From an uncultured Cellvibrio sp. (GTDB lineage Bacteria; Pseudomonadota; Gammaproteobacteria; Pseudomonadales; Cellvibrionaceae), in the NCBI GenBank assembly GCA_937958105.1, contig CALFXJ010000005.1, positions 186,001 to 250,000 on the forward strand: a stretch of DNA of 64,000 bases, read 5' to 3'. Position numbers and translations under genes: made by a program. A model generated the notes under the pieces. That model was not told the DNA's origin, did not search any database, and saw only the letters and a list, made by a program, of their open reading frames with translations. Each line of letters opens with the position of its first letter. Position 1 is the stretch's first letter. This document shows positions 9,665 to 18,341 of this stretch, one piece after another.

Positions 9665-10405
9665 TTATTCAGCAGCGCCTTCTTCAGCGGCAACGTACTC
9701 GTCTTTGTTAGGTACAGCGGAAGCTGACTTGGCACCTTCCAGACAAGCGTCAGCTACTGCAGTCACGTACAGTTTTACTGCACGGATAGCGTCGTCGTTA
9801 CCAGGAATAACGTAATCAATACCTTCAGGGTTGCTGTTGGTATCTACAATGCCGATTACCGGGATGCCCAGTTTATTAGCTTCCTGGATGGCAATGCGCT
9901 CGTGATCAACGTCGATCACAAACATAGCGTCCGGCAGGCCGCTCATATCTTTGATACCACCGATGGAGCGCTCAAGCTTCTCCATGTCACGGGTGCGCAT
10001 CAGAGCTTCTTTCTTGGTCAACTTGGCAAAGGTACCGTCCTGGCTTTGAGTTTCCAGATCGCGCAGGCGACGGATAGAAGCACGGATGGTTTTGTAGTTG
10101 GTGAGCATACCGCCCAGCCAGCGATGGCTGACAAACGGCTGGCCAGCGCGTTCTGCCTGCTCTTTGATGGTTTTTTGAGCGGCGCGCTTGGTGCCGACAA
10201 ACAGGATTTTCTTCTTCTGAGAAGCCATCTGCTGAATCAGCGCCAGAGCTTCGTTGAAGGCTGGAACAGTGTGCTCCAGGTTGATGATATGAATCTTGTT
10301 ACGCGCGCCGAAGATATAACGGGACATCTTCGGGTTCCAGTAACGGGTTTGGTGACCAAAGTGGACACCAGCGGAAAGCATATCGCGCATGCTTACTGTA
10401 GGCAT
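9665..10405 (-). CDS. rpsB: 30S ribosomal protein S2
   Basis: The start is ATG 10405 (MPTVSMRDMLSAGVHFGHQ), preceded by AGGA with eight-base spacing. An in-frame upstream codon at 10450 would add 15 residues that no S2 has. Family motifs: GVHFGHQTRYWNPKM and the PDAMFVIDVDHERIAIQEA segment. The 246-aa length is usual. First gene of the large minus-strand cluster, preceded by a leader of roughly 200 nt. Confidence 0.98.
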   Translation of the reverse strand: MPTVSMRDMLSAGVHFGHQTRYWNPKMSRYIFGARNKIHIINLEHTVPAFNEALALIQQMASQKKKILFVGTKRAAQKTIKEQAERAGQPFVSHRWLGGMLTNYKTIRASIRRLRDLETQSQDGTFAKLTKKEALMRTRDMEKLERSIGGIKDMSGLPDAMFVIDVDHERIAIQEANKLGIPVIGIVDTNSNPEGIDYVIPGNDDAIRAVKLYVTAVADACLEGAKSASAVPNKDEYVAAEEGAAE

Positions 10406-10641
10406 AAAATTTTCCTTTCGGGTTAAGCCTCCATATACCCCATCAACCAACCCTCAGCTCGCGCCCCAGGCACCCAGGTTTAATGTGTCGGTATATGTGT
10501 GACGTTAAGTGTGTTTTGCAGCGCCGGAGCGCCGGGCAAAGAGAGATTCTCTGCCGTTTTGACCTCTGAAAGCCGCCAATTTTCGTTGGACGGGCGAAAA
10601 GAGGCGCGCTTTATACCACACTTTACTGCGCAGATAAACAA
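10406..10641 (-). promoter_or_regulatory. rpsB promoter and long 5' leader
   Basis: On the minus strand there is an extended -10 sequence, TGG-TATAAA (TATAAA at 10610-10615), with TTTATC 17 bp upstream (10633-10638) and TTGTTT 20 bp upstream (10636-10641) as possible -35 elements. Transcription from here would give a leader of about 200 nt before the rpsB ATG. In E. coli the rpsB leader is the site of S2 autoregulation; whether this leader folds in the same way was not tested. Confidence 0.5.
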
Positions 10642-10707
10642 CTCTCTGCTTACGCGCGAACTTCCTGTCGTCTATGATGCCAAAGGTTCGGAAACGCACC
10701 CACAGAC

Positions 10708-10722
10708 TTGTATACTAGTACA
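10708..10722 (+). promoter_or_regulatory. Candidate GntR-type operator upstream of uxuA
   Basis: TTGTATACTAGTACA contains TGTA-N6-TACA and lies 51 bp before the uxuA start. FadR/UxuR-branch GntR regulators bind GTATAC-type palindromes, so a uronate-responsive repressor is plausible. No GntR gene is in the window. The remainder of the 10.41-10.77 kb gap holds only the rpsB leader. Confidence 0.35.
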
Positions 10723-10772
10723 CCTTAACCTCTAATATAGAGTCAGTTCCCAGTTAACCTTAGGTATATGTC

Positions 10773-11969
10773 ATGAAAGAAACCTGGCGTTGGTTCGGCC
10801 CCCAAGACCCTGTCACCCTGCAACATATTGCTCAGGCCGGAGCCACCGGCATAGTCACCTCGCTCCATCAGATTCCCACCGGAGCAGCCTGGCCCATGGA
10901 AGCCATCATGGAACGCAAAGCCATGATTGAGTCCCACGGCCTGGAGTGGGCGGTCATTGAGAGCATCCCGCTCCACAACGACATCAAGACCCGCACCGGC
11001 AACTATCGCGAATACATCGGCAACTACCAGCAATCCATCCGCAACGTGGCTGCCGCCGGGATCTATGACGTCTGCTACAACTTTATGCCAGTAGTAGACT
11101 GGACCCGCACCAATCTCAGCTACACCCTGCCCAACAAAAGCCAGGCCCTGCGCTTCGAGATGAGCGATTTTGCCGCTTACGATGTATACATCCTTCAGCG
11201 GCCTGGCGCGGAAGCGGACTATCAGCCGGAGGTACTGGCCAAGGCCAAAGCCCGGCTGGATGCCATGAGCGACGAAGAAAAGGCGCTGCTTGAGAAGAAC
11301 ATCATCGCCGGCCTTCCCGGTGGCGAGGGCTCCTACGATCGGGACGGCATCCGCGCTGCGATTGATCAGTTTATCCAGATGGGCGACGAAGGCATGCGCG
11401 CCAATCTATTTGCCTTCCTCCGGGAGATTATCCCAGTAGCTGAATCCGTGGGTGTGCGCATGTGCATTCATCCGGATGACCCACCCTTCTCTCTGTTCGG
11501 CCTTCCACGGGTGGTTTCCACCGCAGATGACGCCCGCGCCCTGCTCAATGCCGTTCCCAGCCCCGCCAATGGCCTCACCCTGTGTGCCGGCTCCTACGGC
11601 GCGCGCTGTGACAATGATCTGGTCGCCATGGCCCGCGAATTCGGTGAACGCATTTATTTCGTCCACCTGCGCAATATAAAGAGAGAAGATGACGGCTCCT
11701 TCTACGAGTCTGATCATCTGGATGGGGACAACGATATGGTGGGACTCGTGGAAGCGCTGCTGGAAGAAGAAGATCGCCGCTCGAAGCAGGGCCTGAAGCT
11801 GCCGCAAATCAGTATGCGTCCGGACCACGGCCACCTGATGGGGGATGAGATCGGCAAACCCGGCATCAATCCCGGCTACTCCTATGCAGGCCGGATGAAA
11901 GGACTGGCCGAGCTGCGCGGTGTTATTCACGCGGTGTCGATCCTGCGCTCCCGCGCTGCTGCCGGCTGA
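10773..11969 (+). CDS. uxuA: D-mannonate dehydratase
   Basis: Converts D-mannonate to 2-keto-3-deoxygluconate in the isomerase pathway for glucuronate. The 398-aa protein has the family start MKETWRWFGPQDPVTLQHI and the metal-site segments CIHPDDPP, VHLRNIKRE and SMRPDHGHLMG with the expected Cys and His residues. Length is standard. It stands alone: no uxaC, uxuB or kdgK neighbours, so it must belong to a dispersed regulon. In a xylan degrader this fits use of (methyl)glucuronic acid released from glucuronoxylan. Confidence 0.96.
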   Translation: MKETWRWFGPQDPVTLQHIAQAGATGIVTSLHQIPTGAAWPMEAIMERKAMIESHGLEWAVIESIPLHNDIKTRTGNYREYIGNYQQSIRNVAAAGIYDVCYNFMPVVDWTRTNLSYTLPNKSQALRFEMSDFAAYDVYILQRPGAEADYQPEVLAKAKARLDAMSDEEKALLEKNIIAGLPGGEGSYDRDGIRAAIDQFIQMGDEGMRANLFAFLREIIPVAESVGVRMCIHPDDPPFSLFGLPRVVSTADDARALLNAVPSPANGLTLCAGSYGARCDNDLVAMAREFGERIYFVHLRNIKREDDGSFYESDHLDGDNDMVGLVEALLEEEDRRSKQGLKLPQISMRPDHGHLMGDEIGKPGINPGYSYAGRMKGLAELRGVIHAVSILRSRAAAG

Positions 11970-12136
11970 TCCCGGTTTCACGGCGGCTTCTGCAGTGTCT
12001 TGAAGCCGCTGCCTCCCCTGCTCCGCAGGCCGGACGCACCCTGCGTTCGGCCACTCCCAAGTTATCACTGTAGAACTCCGACCTTATCGTTTAGAATGTC
12101 GGCCTTTCTATCGCTATTGAGAGTTAGTGTTCACTC

Positions 12137-12907
12137 ATGTCTGTGACTATCAAAACCCCTGAAGAAATCGAGAAAATGCGCATCGCGGGCCGTATGGCCG
12201 CCGAGGTGCTTGAGCTGATCGGCCCCTATGTGCAGCCTGGTGTGACTACCGCCGAACTGGACCGGATCTGCCACGAACATATCGTGAATGTCCAGAAGGC
12301 CATTCCTGCCTGCCTCGGTTACCGCGGTTTCCCCAAATCCATCTGTACATCCGTCAACCAGGTGGTGTGCCATGGCATTCCTTCAGAGAAAAAAGTGCTC
12401 AAGAACGGTGACATCATCAATATCGATGTAACGGTTATTCACGATGGCTACCACGGAGACACCAGCGCCATGTTCTTCGTGGGCACACCGGCCTCCCACG
12501 CCGAGCGCCTTGTGAAGGTGACTCAAGAGTGCATGTACAAGGCCATCGCGCTGGTCAAGCCCGGCTGCACCCTCGGCGACATCGGCCATGTTATCCAGCA
12601 GCATGCAGAAAGTAATTACTATTCGGTGGTGCGCGAGTACTGCGGCCACGGGATCGGCAAGGTCTTCCATGAAGAACCGCAGATTCTGCATTACGGCCGC
12701 CCCGGCACAGGGATGGAGCTGCGCGAAGGTATGTGTTTTACCATCGAACCTATGATCAACGCGGGCAAGCCTCACACCAAGTTGAAAAGTGATGGCTGGA
12801 CCGTAGAAACTAAAGACGGCCGCCTTTCGGCCCAATGGGAGCACACCATGGTGGTTACCAAAGACGGGGTTGAAGTGCTGACCGCTCGCACAGGAGAAGT
12901 GTTTTAA
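12137..12907 (+). CDS. map: Type I methionine aminopeptidase
   Basis: Removes N-terminal methionine from nascent proteins. The 256-aa sequence shows the pita-bread fold residues: metal ligands in IDVTVIHDGYHGDTS, CGHGIGKVFHEEP and FTIEPMIN, and the final E in SAQWEHTMVV. Usual length. glnD begins only 3 bp after its stop. In many gammaproteobacteria map is divergent from rpsB; here uxuA lies between them. Confidence 0.98.
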   Translation: MSVTIKTPEEIEKMRIAGRMAAEVLELIGPYVQPGVTTAELDRICHEHIVNVQKAIPACLGYRGFPKSICTSVNQVVCHGIPSEKKVLKNGDIINIDVTVIHDGYHGDTSAMFFVGTPASHAERLVKVTQECMYKAIALVKPGCTLGDIGHVIQQHAESNYYSVVREYCGHGIGKVFHEEPQILHYGRPGTGMELREGMCFTIEPMINAGKPHTKLKSDGWTVETKDGRLSAQWEHTMVVTKDGVEVLTARTGEVF

Positions 12908-12910
12908 ATC

Positions 12911-15595
12911 ATGAACCCTTCGGTGCCCTATTTCGAAAGGCCGCTGTTCTTCTTTGATCAAAGCCGTTTTCGTCGCGCCCTGACTGAAAAACCGATCATC
13001 ACCGTCTTTAAGGACGCACTGGCAGCAGCCAACGGGCAATTCAATGCGCGCTTCTGCGAAGGGGAAGACATTCGCACCCTGGTATACGAGCGCGCCCTGT
13101 TCATCGACTGTATCCTGCACTACGCCTGGTATCAGTTCGAATGGCCGGAGGGAATCAGTCTGGAAGCCGTGGGGGGCTATGGGCGCGGTGAGCTTCATCC
13201 GTTCTCCGACATCGACCTGTTGATCCTCCACACACCTGAAGCGCTGCGCGTCTGCCGGGATAATGTCGAGCGCTTTCTTACCCTGTTATGGGACATCGGC
13301 CTGGAGATCGGTCACAGCGTCCGGACGGTTAAACAATGTGTGGAGATTGCACGCACCGACATTACCGTAGCTACCAATATCATGGAGTCGCGCACGCTGG
13401 TTGGCGATGAGCGGCTTCGTCCTGAGCTGCAGCAGCTCACCGCCCCTGATCAGCTCTGGCCCGCGGATGAATTTTTTCGCGCAAAATGGGATGAGCAGAT
13501 TCAGCGGCACCAGAAATACAATGACACGGAATACAATCTCGAACCCAATATCAAAAATGCCCCCGGCGGCATCCGCGATATTCAGGTCATCTGCTGGGTA
13601 GCCAAGCGCTACTATCAGGTACGCACACTGCGTCAACTGCACGGCAAACATTTTTTCAATGAAGAAGAATTTTCCCTGCTTTACAGCGGTGAAGAATATC
13701 TGTGGAGAGTGCGCTACGGTCTGCACATGGTGGCCAAGCGGGCGGAAGAGCGCCTGCTGTTCGATCACCAGCGCGAACTCGCCAAGCTCTTCGGCTATAA
13801 GGACAACAGCGAAAATCTTGCGGTAGAGCAGTTCATGCACAAGTACTATCGTACTGTGCTGGCGTTGCGCGAATTAAATGATGTGCTCCTGCAATATCTA
13901 CAGGGCGTGATTCTTAATAAGAATGTTACGCACCAGGTCGTTCCGATTAACGAACGCTTCCAGATTCGCGGTAATTATATTGAAGCCACCCATGAGGCGG
14001 TATTCGAAGAGACCCCCTCTGCACTGCTGGAAATTTTTGTGCTGATGGCTCAGCGCCCCGAGATCGAGGGCGTTCATGCGTCTACGATTCGCCTGCTGCG
14101 CGAATACCGCCACCTGATCGATGACAACTATCGCCGCGATCCAAAAAATACGCAGCTTTTCATGAAACTGATGCAACAGTCGTCCGGCCTGGTGGATCAA
14201 CTCAAGCGCATGACGCGCTACGGCATCCTCGGCTTATACCTGCCGGAGTTCGGCCGCGTCACTGGCCAGATGCAACACGACCTGTTCCATATCTATACGG
14301 TGGATGCACACACGCTCAAAGTTGTGCAGAACATGTGCGACTTCCTGCTGCCTTCCGCCAAAGAGGATTTCCCGGTCGCAGCCCATGTCGTGAACCGTTT
14401 GCCCAAACTGGAACTGCTGTATATTGCCGGCCTTTACCACGATATTGCGAAAGGCCGCGGTGGCGACCACTCAACCCTCGGCGCCGTGGATGCAGAAGAG
14501 TTCTGCCAGCGCCACGGTATATCACCACGGGAAACCCGCCTCATATGCTGGCTGGTGGAACAGCATCTGCTGATGTCTGCGGTGGCGCAGAAGCAGGACA
14601 TTTCTGATCCGGAAATTATTCATAACTTTGCCCTGCGTGTCGGTGATCAGTTACACCTGGATTACCTTTACTGTTTGACAGTGGCGGATATCAACGGCAC
14701 CAACAAAGAATTGTGGAATACCTGGCGTGCCAGCCTCTTGCGCCAGCTGTATATGGACACCCGCCGCGCGCTGCGTCGCGGCCTGGAAAACAATATCGAC
14801 AAGCAGGATCTGATCGAAGAAACCCAGCAGGCCGCTATCCGCAAACTGGAACGCAAAGGCATCAGTGCGGAGCGTTCCCTGCAGATCTGGGGCGATATGG
14901 GAGAGGAATATTTCCTGCGCGAAAGTATTCAGGACATTGCCTGGCATACCGCTGCCGTGGCAGACCAGCAGGACAACGCACCACTCATCCTGATCAAGAA
15001 AACCACCAACAAAGAACTCGCCGGTGCTACGCAGATTTTCGTGCGCAGTAAAGAACGGAAAAATGTGTTTGTCGCAGTAGCCTCCGCCCTCGATCAGCTG
15101 AACCTGAGTATTCAGGATGCGCGCATTTATAACTCAAAGTCCGGCTATACCATTGATACGTTCTTTGTGCTTAACCAGAACGGTGAGCCATTGGGCAATA
15201 ACCCGGCGGTTCTGAAGAATATTCATAAAGCACTGCAGGACGAACTGCGCCTCGCAGATAATTATTCGGAAGTGATTACCCGTCGGACGCCGCGCCGCCT
15301 CAAATATTTTTCCATGCCGACGCGCACCTCGCTGAGTAATGACATGATCAGTGGTTACACCATGCTGGAAGTTATCAGTCCCGATCGCCCTGGCCTGCTC
15401 GCCTGCATCGGCCGGATCTTCCTGCAGTTCGGTGTGCAGTTACAGAACGCCAAGATTGCCACCCTCGGCGAGCGCGTTGAAGATATCTTCTTTATCACCG
15501 ACAATCAGGGTTTTCCCCTCAGCGATCCGGATATGTGCGAACGTCTGCAGCGGGAAATCTGTGAGCAACTTGATCGTCGCGTTACCAGCCAATAG
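12911..15595 (+). CDS. glnD: PII uridylyltransferase / uridylyl-removing enzyme
   Basis: Bifunctional nitrogen sensor that uridylylates or deuridylylates PII proteins according to glutamine. Domain order in 894 aa: nucleotidyltransferase (GGYGRGELHPFSDIDLLIL, about 87-105), helical linker, HD phosphohydrolase (YHDIAKGRGGDHS, near 513-525), and two C-terminal ACT domains (about 705-790 and 815-890) that bind glutamine. Complete, normal length. It is coupled to map upstream and precedes dapC, as in pseudomonads. Confidence 0.98.
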   Translation: MNPSVPYFERPLFFFDQSRFRRALTEKPIITVFKDALAAANGQFNARFCEGEDIRTLVYERALFIDCILHYAWYQFEWPEGISLEAVGGYGRGELHPFSDIDLLILHTPEALRVCRDNVERFLTLLWDIGLEIGHSVRTVKQCVEIARTDITVATNIMESRTLVGDERLRPELQQLTAPDQLWPADEFFRAKWDEQIQRHQKYNDTEYNLEPNIKNAPGGIRDIQVICWVAKRYYQVRTLRQLHGKHFFNEEEFSLLYSGEEYLWRVRYGLHMVAKRAEERLLFDHQRELAKLFGYKDNSENLAVEQFMHKYYRTVLALRELNDVLLQYLQGVILNKNVTHQVVPINERFQIRGNYIEATHEAVFEETPSALLEIFVLMAQRPEIEGVHASTIRLLREYRHLIDDNYRRDPKNTQLFMKLMQQSSGLVDQLKRMTRYGILGLYLPEFGRVTGQMQHDLFHIYTVDAHTLKVVQNMCDFLLPSAKEDFPVAAHVVNRLPKLELLYIAGLYHDIAKGRGGDHSTLGAVDAEEFCQRHGISPRETRLICWLVEQHLLMSAVAQKQDISDPEIIHNFALRVGDQLHLDYLYCLTVADINGTNKELWNTWRASLLRQLYMDTRRALRRGLENNIDKQDLIEETQQAAIRKLERKGISAERSLQIWGDMGEEYFLRESIQDIAWHTAAVADQQDNAPLILIKKTTNKELAGATQIFVRSKERKNVFVAVASALDQLNLSIQDARIYNSKSGYTIDTFFVLNQNGEPLGNNPAVLKNIHKALQDELRLADNYSEVITRRTPRRLKYFSMPTRTSLSNDMISGYTMLEVISPDRPGLLACIGRIFLQFGVQLQNAKIATLGERVEDIFFITDNQGFPLSDPDMCERLQREICEQLDRRVTSQ

Positions 15596-15654
15596 CTGAC
15601 GTGGAATAGCGGCCGGACAGCCTGACTATCCGACCTTCACCCTACAACCAACGC

Positions 15655-15681
15655 GTCGGATGACATAGCGGCTGATCCGAC
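15655..15681. repeat. GTCGGAT-type palindromic repeat, copy 1
   Basis: GTCGGATGACATAGCGGCTGATCCGACC pattern: GTCGGAT and ATCCGAC arms around a CG-rich centre. A divergent member of the family found at seven further sites up to 25.9 kb. It fills most of the glnD-dapC gap. Confidence 0.6.
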
Positions 15682-15706
15682 CGACCAACGCCTGTGAAGT
15701 TTTGAC

Positions 15707-16906
15707 ATGAATCCGGACTTACAACAACTCCACCCTTACCCGTTTGAAAAGCTGGCTGCCCTGAAGGCTGCTGTTACAGCACCTGCGCAGCTTGCGCATA
15801 TCGCGTTGTCCATCGGTGAGCCCAAACATGAACCGCCGGCATTTGTGTTACAGACGCTCGTGGACAATCTTTCTGCGCTGTCTCAGTATCCGACCACCAA
15901 AGGTTTGCCGGAGTTACGCCAGGCCATCGCCGCCTGGGCATCGCAGCGCTTCCAGCTGAAGCCCGGCAGTCTCGACCCGGAGCAGCATGTGTTACCCGTC
16001 AACGGCACGCGGGAAGCTTTATTTGCACTGGTGCAGACAGTCGTGGATCGCCATCAGACAGCGCCGCTGGTGGTAAGCCCGAATCCTTTCTATCAGATTT
16101 ATGAAGGCGCAGCGATTCTCTCCGGCGCCGAACCCTTTTTCCTGAACTGCACGCCGGAAAATAATTTTATTCCCGACTTTGAAGCTGTAGATCCTGATAT
16201 CTGGCGGCGTTGCCAGATCCTGTTTATCTGCTCACCAGGCAATCCTACCGGCGCGGTGATGAGCAGCGCGCAGTTCAAAACCCTGATCGCGCTGGCTGAT
16301 CAATACGATTTTGTTATTGCGTCGGACGAATGCTATTCAGAACTTTATTTTGATGAACAACAACCACCCGCTGGTTTGCTGCAGGCATGTGCTGAGCTTG
16401 GACGCGATGATTTTGCGCGCTGCGTGGTATTTCACAGTTTGTCCAAACGCTCTAACCTCCCCGGCCTGCGCTCCGGATTTGTAGCTGGCGATGCGCAGCT
16501 TCTGAAAAGATTCCTGCTTTATCGCACTTATCATGGCTGTGCCATGCCAGTGCCGACTCAGCTGGCCAGCGTGGCAGCCTGGAAAGACGAGTCTCACGTG
16601 CAAGCTAATCGCAATGCCTATCGTGAAAAGTTTGATGCGGTATTGCAGATTCTTGATGGCGTACTTCCAGTCAGTATGCCCGATGCTGGATTCTATCTCT
16701 GGCCAAAAACCCCGCTTCGCGGCGAAGATTTTGCCCAGCAGCTGTTTGCCCGGCAGCATGTAACGGTGTTGCCCGGCAGTTATCTCGCGCGGACCAGCGG
16801 TGAGGTAAACCCCGGTGAAGATTATGTGCGTATGGCACTGGTCGCGCCGCTGGCGGAATGCATTGAAGCCGCTCAGCGCATCAAGGCGTTCGTGAAAAGT
16901 TTATGA
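15707..16906 (+). CDS. dapC: N-succinyl-diaminopimelate aminotransferase (DapC)
   Basis: PLP-dependent fold-type I aminotransferase of the succinylase branch of lysine/diaminopimelate synthesis. The 399-aa protein has the PLP-contacting Asp in SDECYSELYF and the Schiff-base lysine in HSLSKRSNLPGLRSGFV. Its position after glnD and near dapD supports DapC over a general aspartate aminotransferase. It overlaps nth by 4 bp. Confidence 0.92.
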   Translation: MNPDLQQLHPYPFEKLAALKAAVTAPAQLAHIALSIGEPKHEPPAFVLQTLVDNLSALSQYPTTKGLPELRQAIAAWASQRFQLKPGSLDPEQHVLPVNGTREALFALVQTVVDRHQTAPLVVSPNPFYQIYEGAAILSGAEPFFLNCTPENNFIPDFEAVDPDIWRRCQILFICSPGNPTGAVMSSAQFKTLIALADQYDFVIASDECYSELYFDEQQPPAGLLQACAELGRDDFARCVVFHSLSKRSNLPGLRSGFVAGDAQLLKRFLLYRTYHGCAMPVPTQLASVAAWKDESHVQANRNAYREKFDAVLQILDGVLPVSMPDAGFYLWPKTPLRGEDFAQQLFARQHVTVLPGSYLARTSGEVNPGEDYVRMALVAPLAECIEAAQRIKAFVKSL

Positions 16907-17574
16907 GCAGTGTAAGAAATCTTAATAAACAGGAACGGGTAAACTTTATCCTGCAGCGCTTGCAGGAGCTTTACCCCGCTCCACCTATTCCCCTGCACCA
17001 CAAAGACCCTTATACGCTGCTCGTGGCGGTACTGCTGTCTGCACAGTGCACGGACGAGCGGGTTAATCAGGTGACCCCGGCGCTGTGGAAACTTGCAGAC
17101 AATCCCTATGACATGGCTAAAGTGCCGGTAGAAAAAATTCAGGAAGTCATACGCCCCTGCGGCCTGTCACCCCAGAAATCCAAGGCGATAGCAAAGCTGT
17201 CGCAGATTCTGATTGATGAACATGGCGGACAGGTACCGGAGGACTGGGAGGCGCTGGAACGCCTGCCCGGTGTGGGTCATAAGACGGCCAGTGTGGTTAT
17301 GAGTCAGGCCTTTGGTCATCCGGCATTTCCAGTGGACACACATATTCATCGCCTGGCCCAGCGCTGGGGCCTGACCAACGGAAAAAACGTGACGCAGACA
17401 GAAAAAGATCTGAAGCGTTTATTTCCCAAGCACGCGTGGAATGATCTGCATCTGCAGATCATCTATTACGGCCGCGAACACTGCAGCGCGCGAACCTGTG
17501 ACGGCACCCGCTGCGATATCTGTCGCACTTGCTACCCCACTCGCAAGAAACCCAAGATTGTGTTGAAAGCCTGA
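16903..17574 (+). CDS. nth: Endonuclease III family DNA glycosylase/AP lyase with atypical cysteine motif
   Basis: Helix-hairpin-helix glycosylase removing oxidised pyrimidines. Catalytic Lys (K127 in LPGVGHKTASVV) and Asp (D145 in FPVDTHIHR) are 18 residues apart, as in E. coli Nth. The C-terminal cluster region differs: cysteines at 194, 199, 204, 207 and 210 give C-X4-C-X4-C-X2-C-X2-C instead of C-X6-C-X2-C-X5-C, so the [4Fe-4S] ligation is uncertain. The gene overlaps dapC by 4 bp (ATGA) inside the dap cluster, whereas gammaproteobacterial nth usually follows the rsx genes. Possibly an Nth paralogue acquired from another phylum; glycosylase identity is firm. Confidence 0.88.
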   Translation: MSSVRNLNKQERVNFILQRLQELYPAPPIPLHHKDPYTLLVAVLLSAQCTDERVNQVTPALWKLADNPYDMAKVPVEKIQEVIRPCGLSPQKSKAIAKLSQILIDEHGGQVPEDWEALERLPGVGHKTASVVMSQAFGHPAFPVDTHIHRLAQRWGLTNGKNVTQTEKDLKRLFPKHAWNDLHLQIIYYGREHCSARTCDGTRCDICRTCYPTRKKPKIVLKA

Positions 17575-17593
17575 GTTGTAAGAGAGAACTGGT

Positions 17594-17941
17594 ATGACGA
17601 TAACGCTATACGGCATCAAGAATTGTGACACGGTCAAAAAGGCGCGGGATTGGCTGGCTGACCGGCAGATCCAATATCACTTCCACGATTTCCGCACCGA
17701 TGGTCTGACGGAAATGCAGGTCAGGCAATGGATTGACGTGATTGGTCTGGAGGCGCTGGTCAATAAACGCAGTACCACCTGGAAAGCGCTGGATGAGTCG
17801 GCCAAGGCGGACTTTAACGAGCAGACAGCGGTATCGGTTATTGTTGAAAATCCCACCCTGATCAAACGGCCGCTGCTGGATACCGGCAAACAGCAGATGA
17901 CGGGGTTCAAAGCGGCGGATTATGAGCGGGTGCTTGGGTAG
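17594..17941 (+). CDS. yffB: ArsC/Spx-like thioredoxin-fold protein YffB
   Basis: 115-aa member of the ArsC/Spx superfamily. The N-terminal beta strand carries YGIKNCDTVKKARDWL with the single conserved Cys11, and the mid-protein segment LVNKRSTTWKAL is characteristic. True arsenate reductase function is not established for YffB; a glutathione-dependent thiol role has been proposed. In Pseudomonas yffB lies between dapC and dapD, the arrangement here apart from nth. Confidence 0.88.
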   Translation: MTITLYGIKNCDTVKKARDWLADRQIQYHFHDFRTDGLTEMQVRQWIDVIGLEALVNKRSTTWKALDESAKADFNEQTAVSVIVENPTLIKRPLLDTGKQQMTGFKAADYERVLG

Positions 17942-18034
17942 GTATTGGTTGGGTTAGATGTGATGTGACGCGGTGAGTGACGGATTAGACATCCGGCCTT
18001 GATATGTAGATCGGTTTAACACGCAGCAGTGAAT

Positions 18035-18272
18035 GTCGGATTACGCTTTGCTAATCCGACCTACGGTGTTCGATAGGGGGGTGGAGTGATACGCAGCTGT
18101 GGGTGTCGGATTACGCTGCGCTAATCCGACCTACGGTGCTCGACGTGCGGTTTGGGGTGGTGCGCGGCTGGGCCTGTCGGATTACGCTGTGCTAATCCGA
18201 CCTACGGTTATGTGGACGCGCGGTATTACTTTTTATGTAGGTCGGATTAGACGCGCAGCGTCGTAATCCGAC
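18035..18272. repeat. Array of four GTCGGATTA...TAATCCGAC palindromes (copies 2-5)
   Basis: Four copies at 18035-18066, 18105-18136, 18176-18208 and 18237-18272, with starts 70, 71 and 61 bp apart. The first three have the same orientation (GTCGGATTACGC...GCTAATCCGACCTACGG) and share part of the spacer (CTACGGTG.TCGA...GG...TGG); the fourth is inverted (GTAGGTCGGATTAGACGC...). This resembles a REP/BIME array. It fills the 400-bp yffB-dapD gap, in which I see no gene. Confidence 0.85.
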
Positions 18273-18333
18273 AAAAAAACAATTTTTATTCGTAAGCAAT
18301 AGACAAAAAACTATTTTTATTCGCAAGCAATAG
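18271..18333 (+). repeat. 31-bp tandem duplication just upstream of dapD
   Basis: Two direct copies, 18271-18302 and 18303-18333, of an A/T-rich unit ending TATTCG(T/C)AAGCAATAG; they differ by a few substitutions and a one-base indel. The first copy begins at the outer edge of palindrome copy 5. The second runs into the dapD ribosome-binding site (AGGAAAG, just before ATG 18342), so the duplication lies in the dapD leader or promoter. Confidence 0.8.
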
Positions 18334-18341
18334 GAAAGACT

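Noticed and set aside
11406..12068. 220-codon minus-strand frame over uxuA
   Set aside because: Antisense shadow; uxuA motifs are all on the plus strand.
18035..18272. CRISPR array
   Set aside because: The repeats are palindromic, diverged and partly inverted, spacers share sequence, and there are no cas genes.
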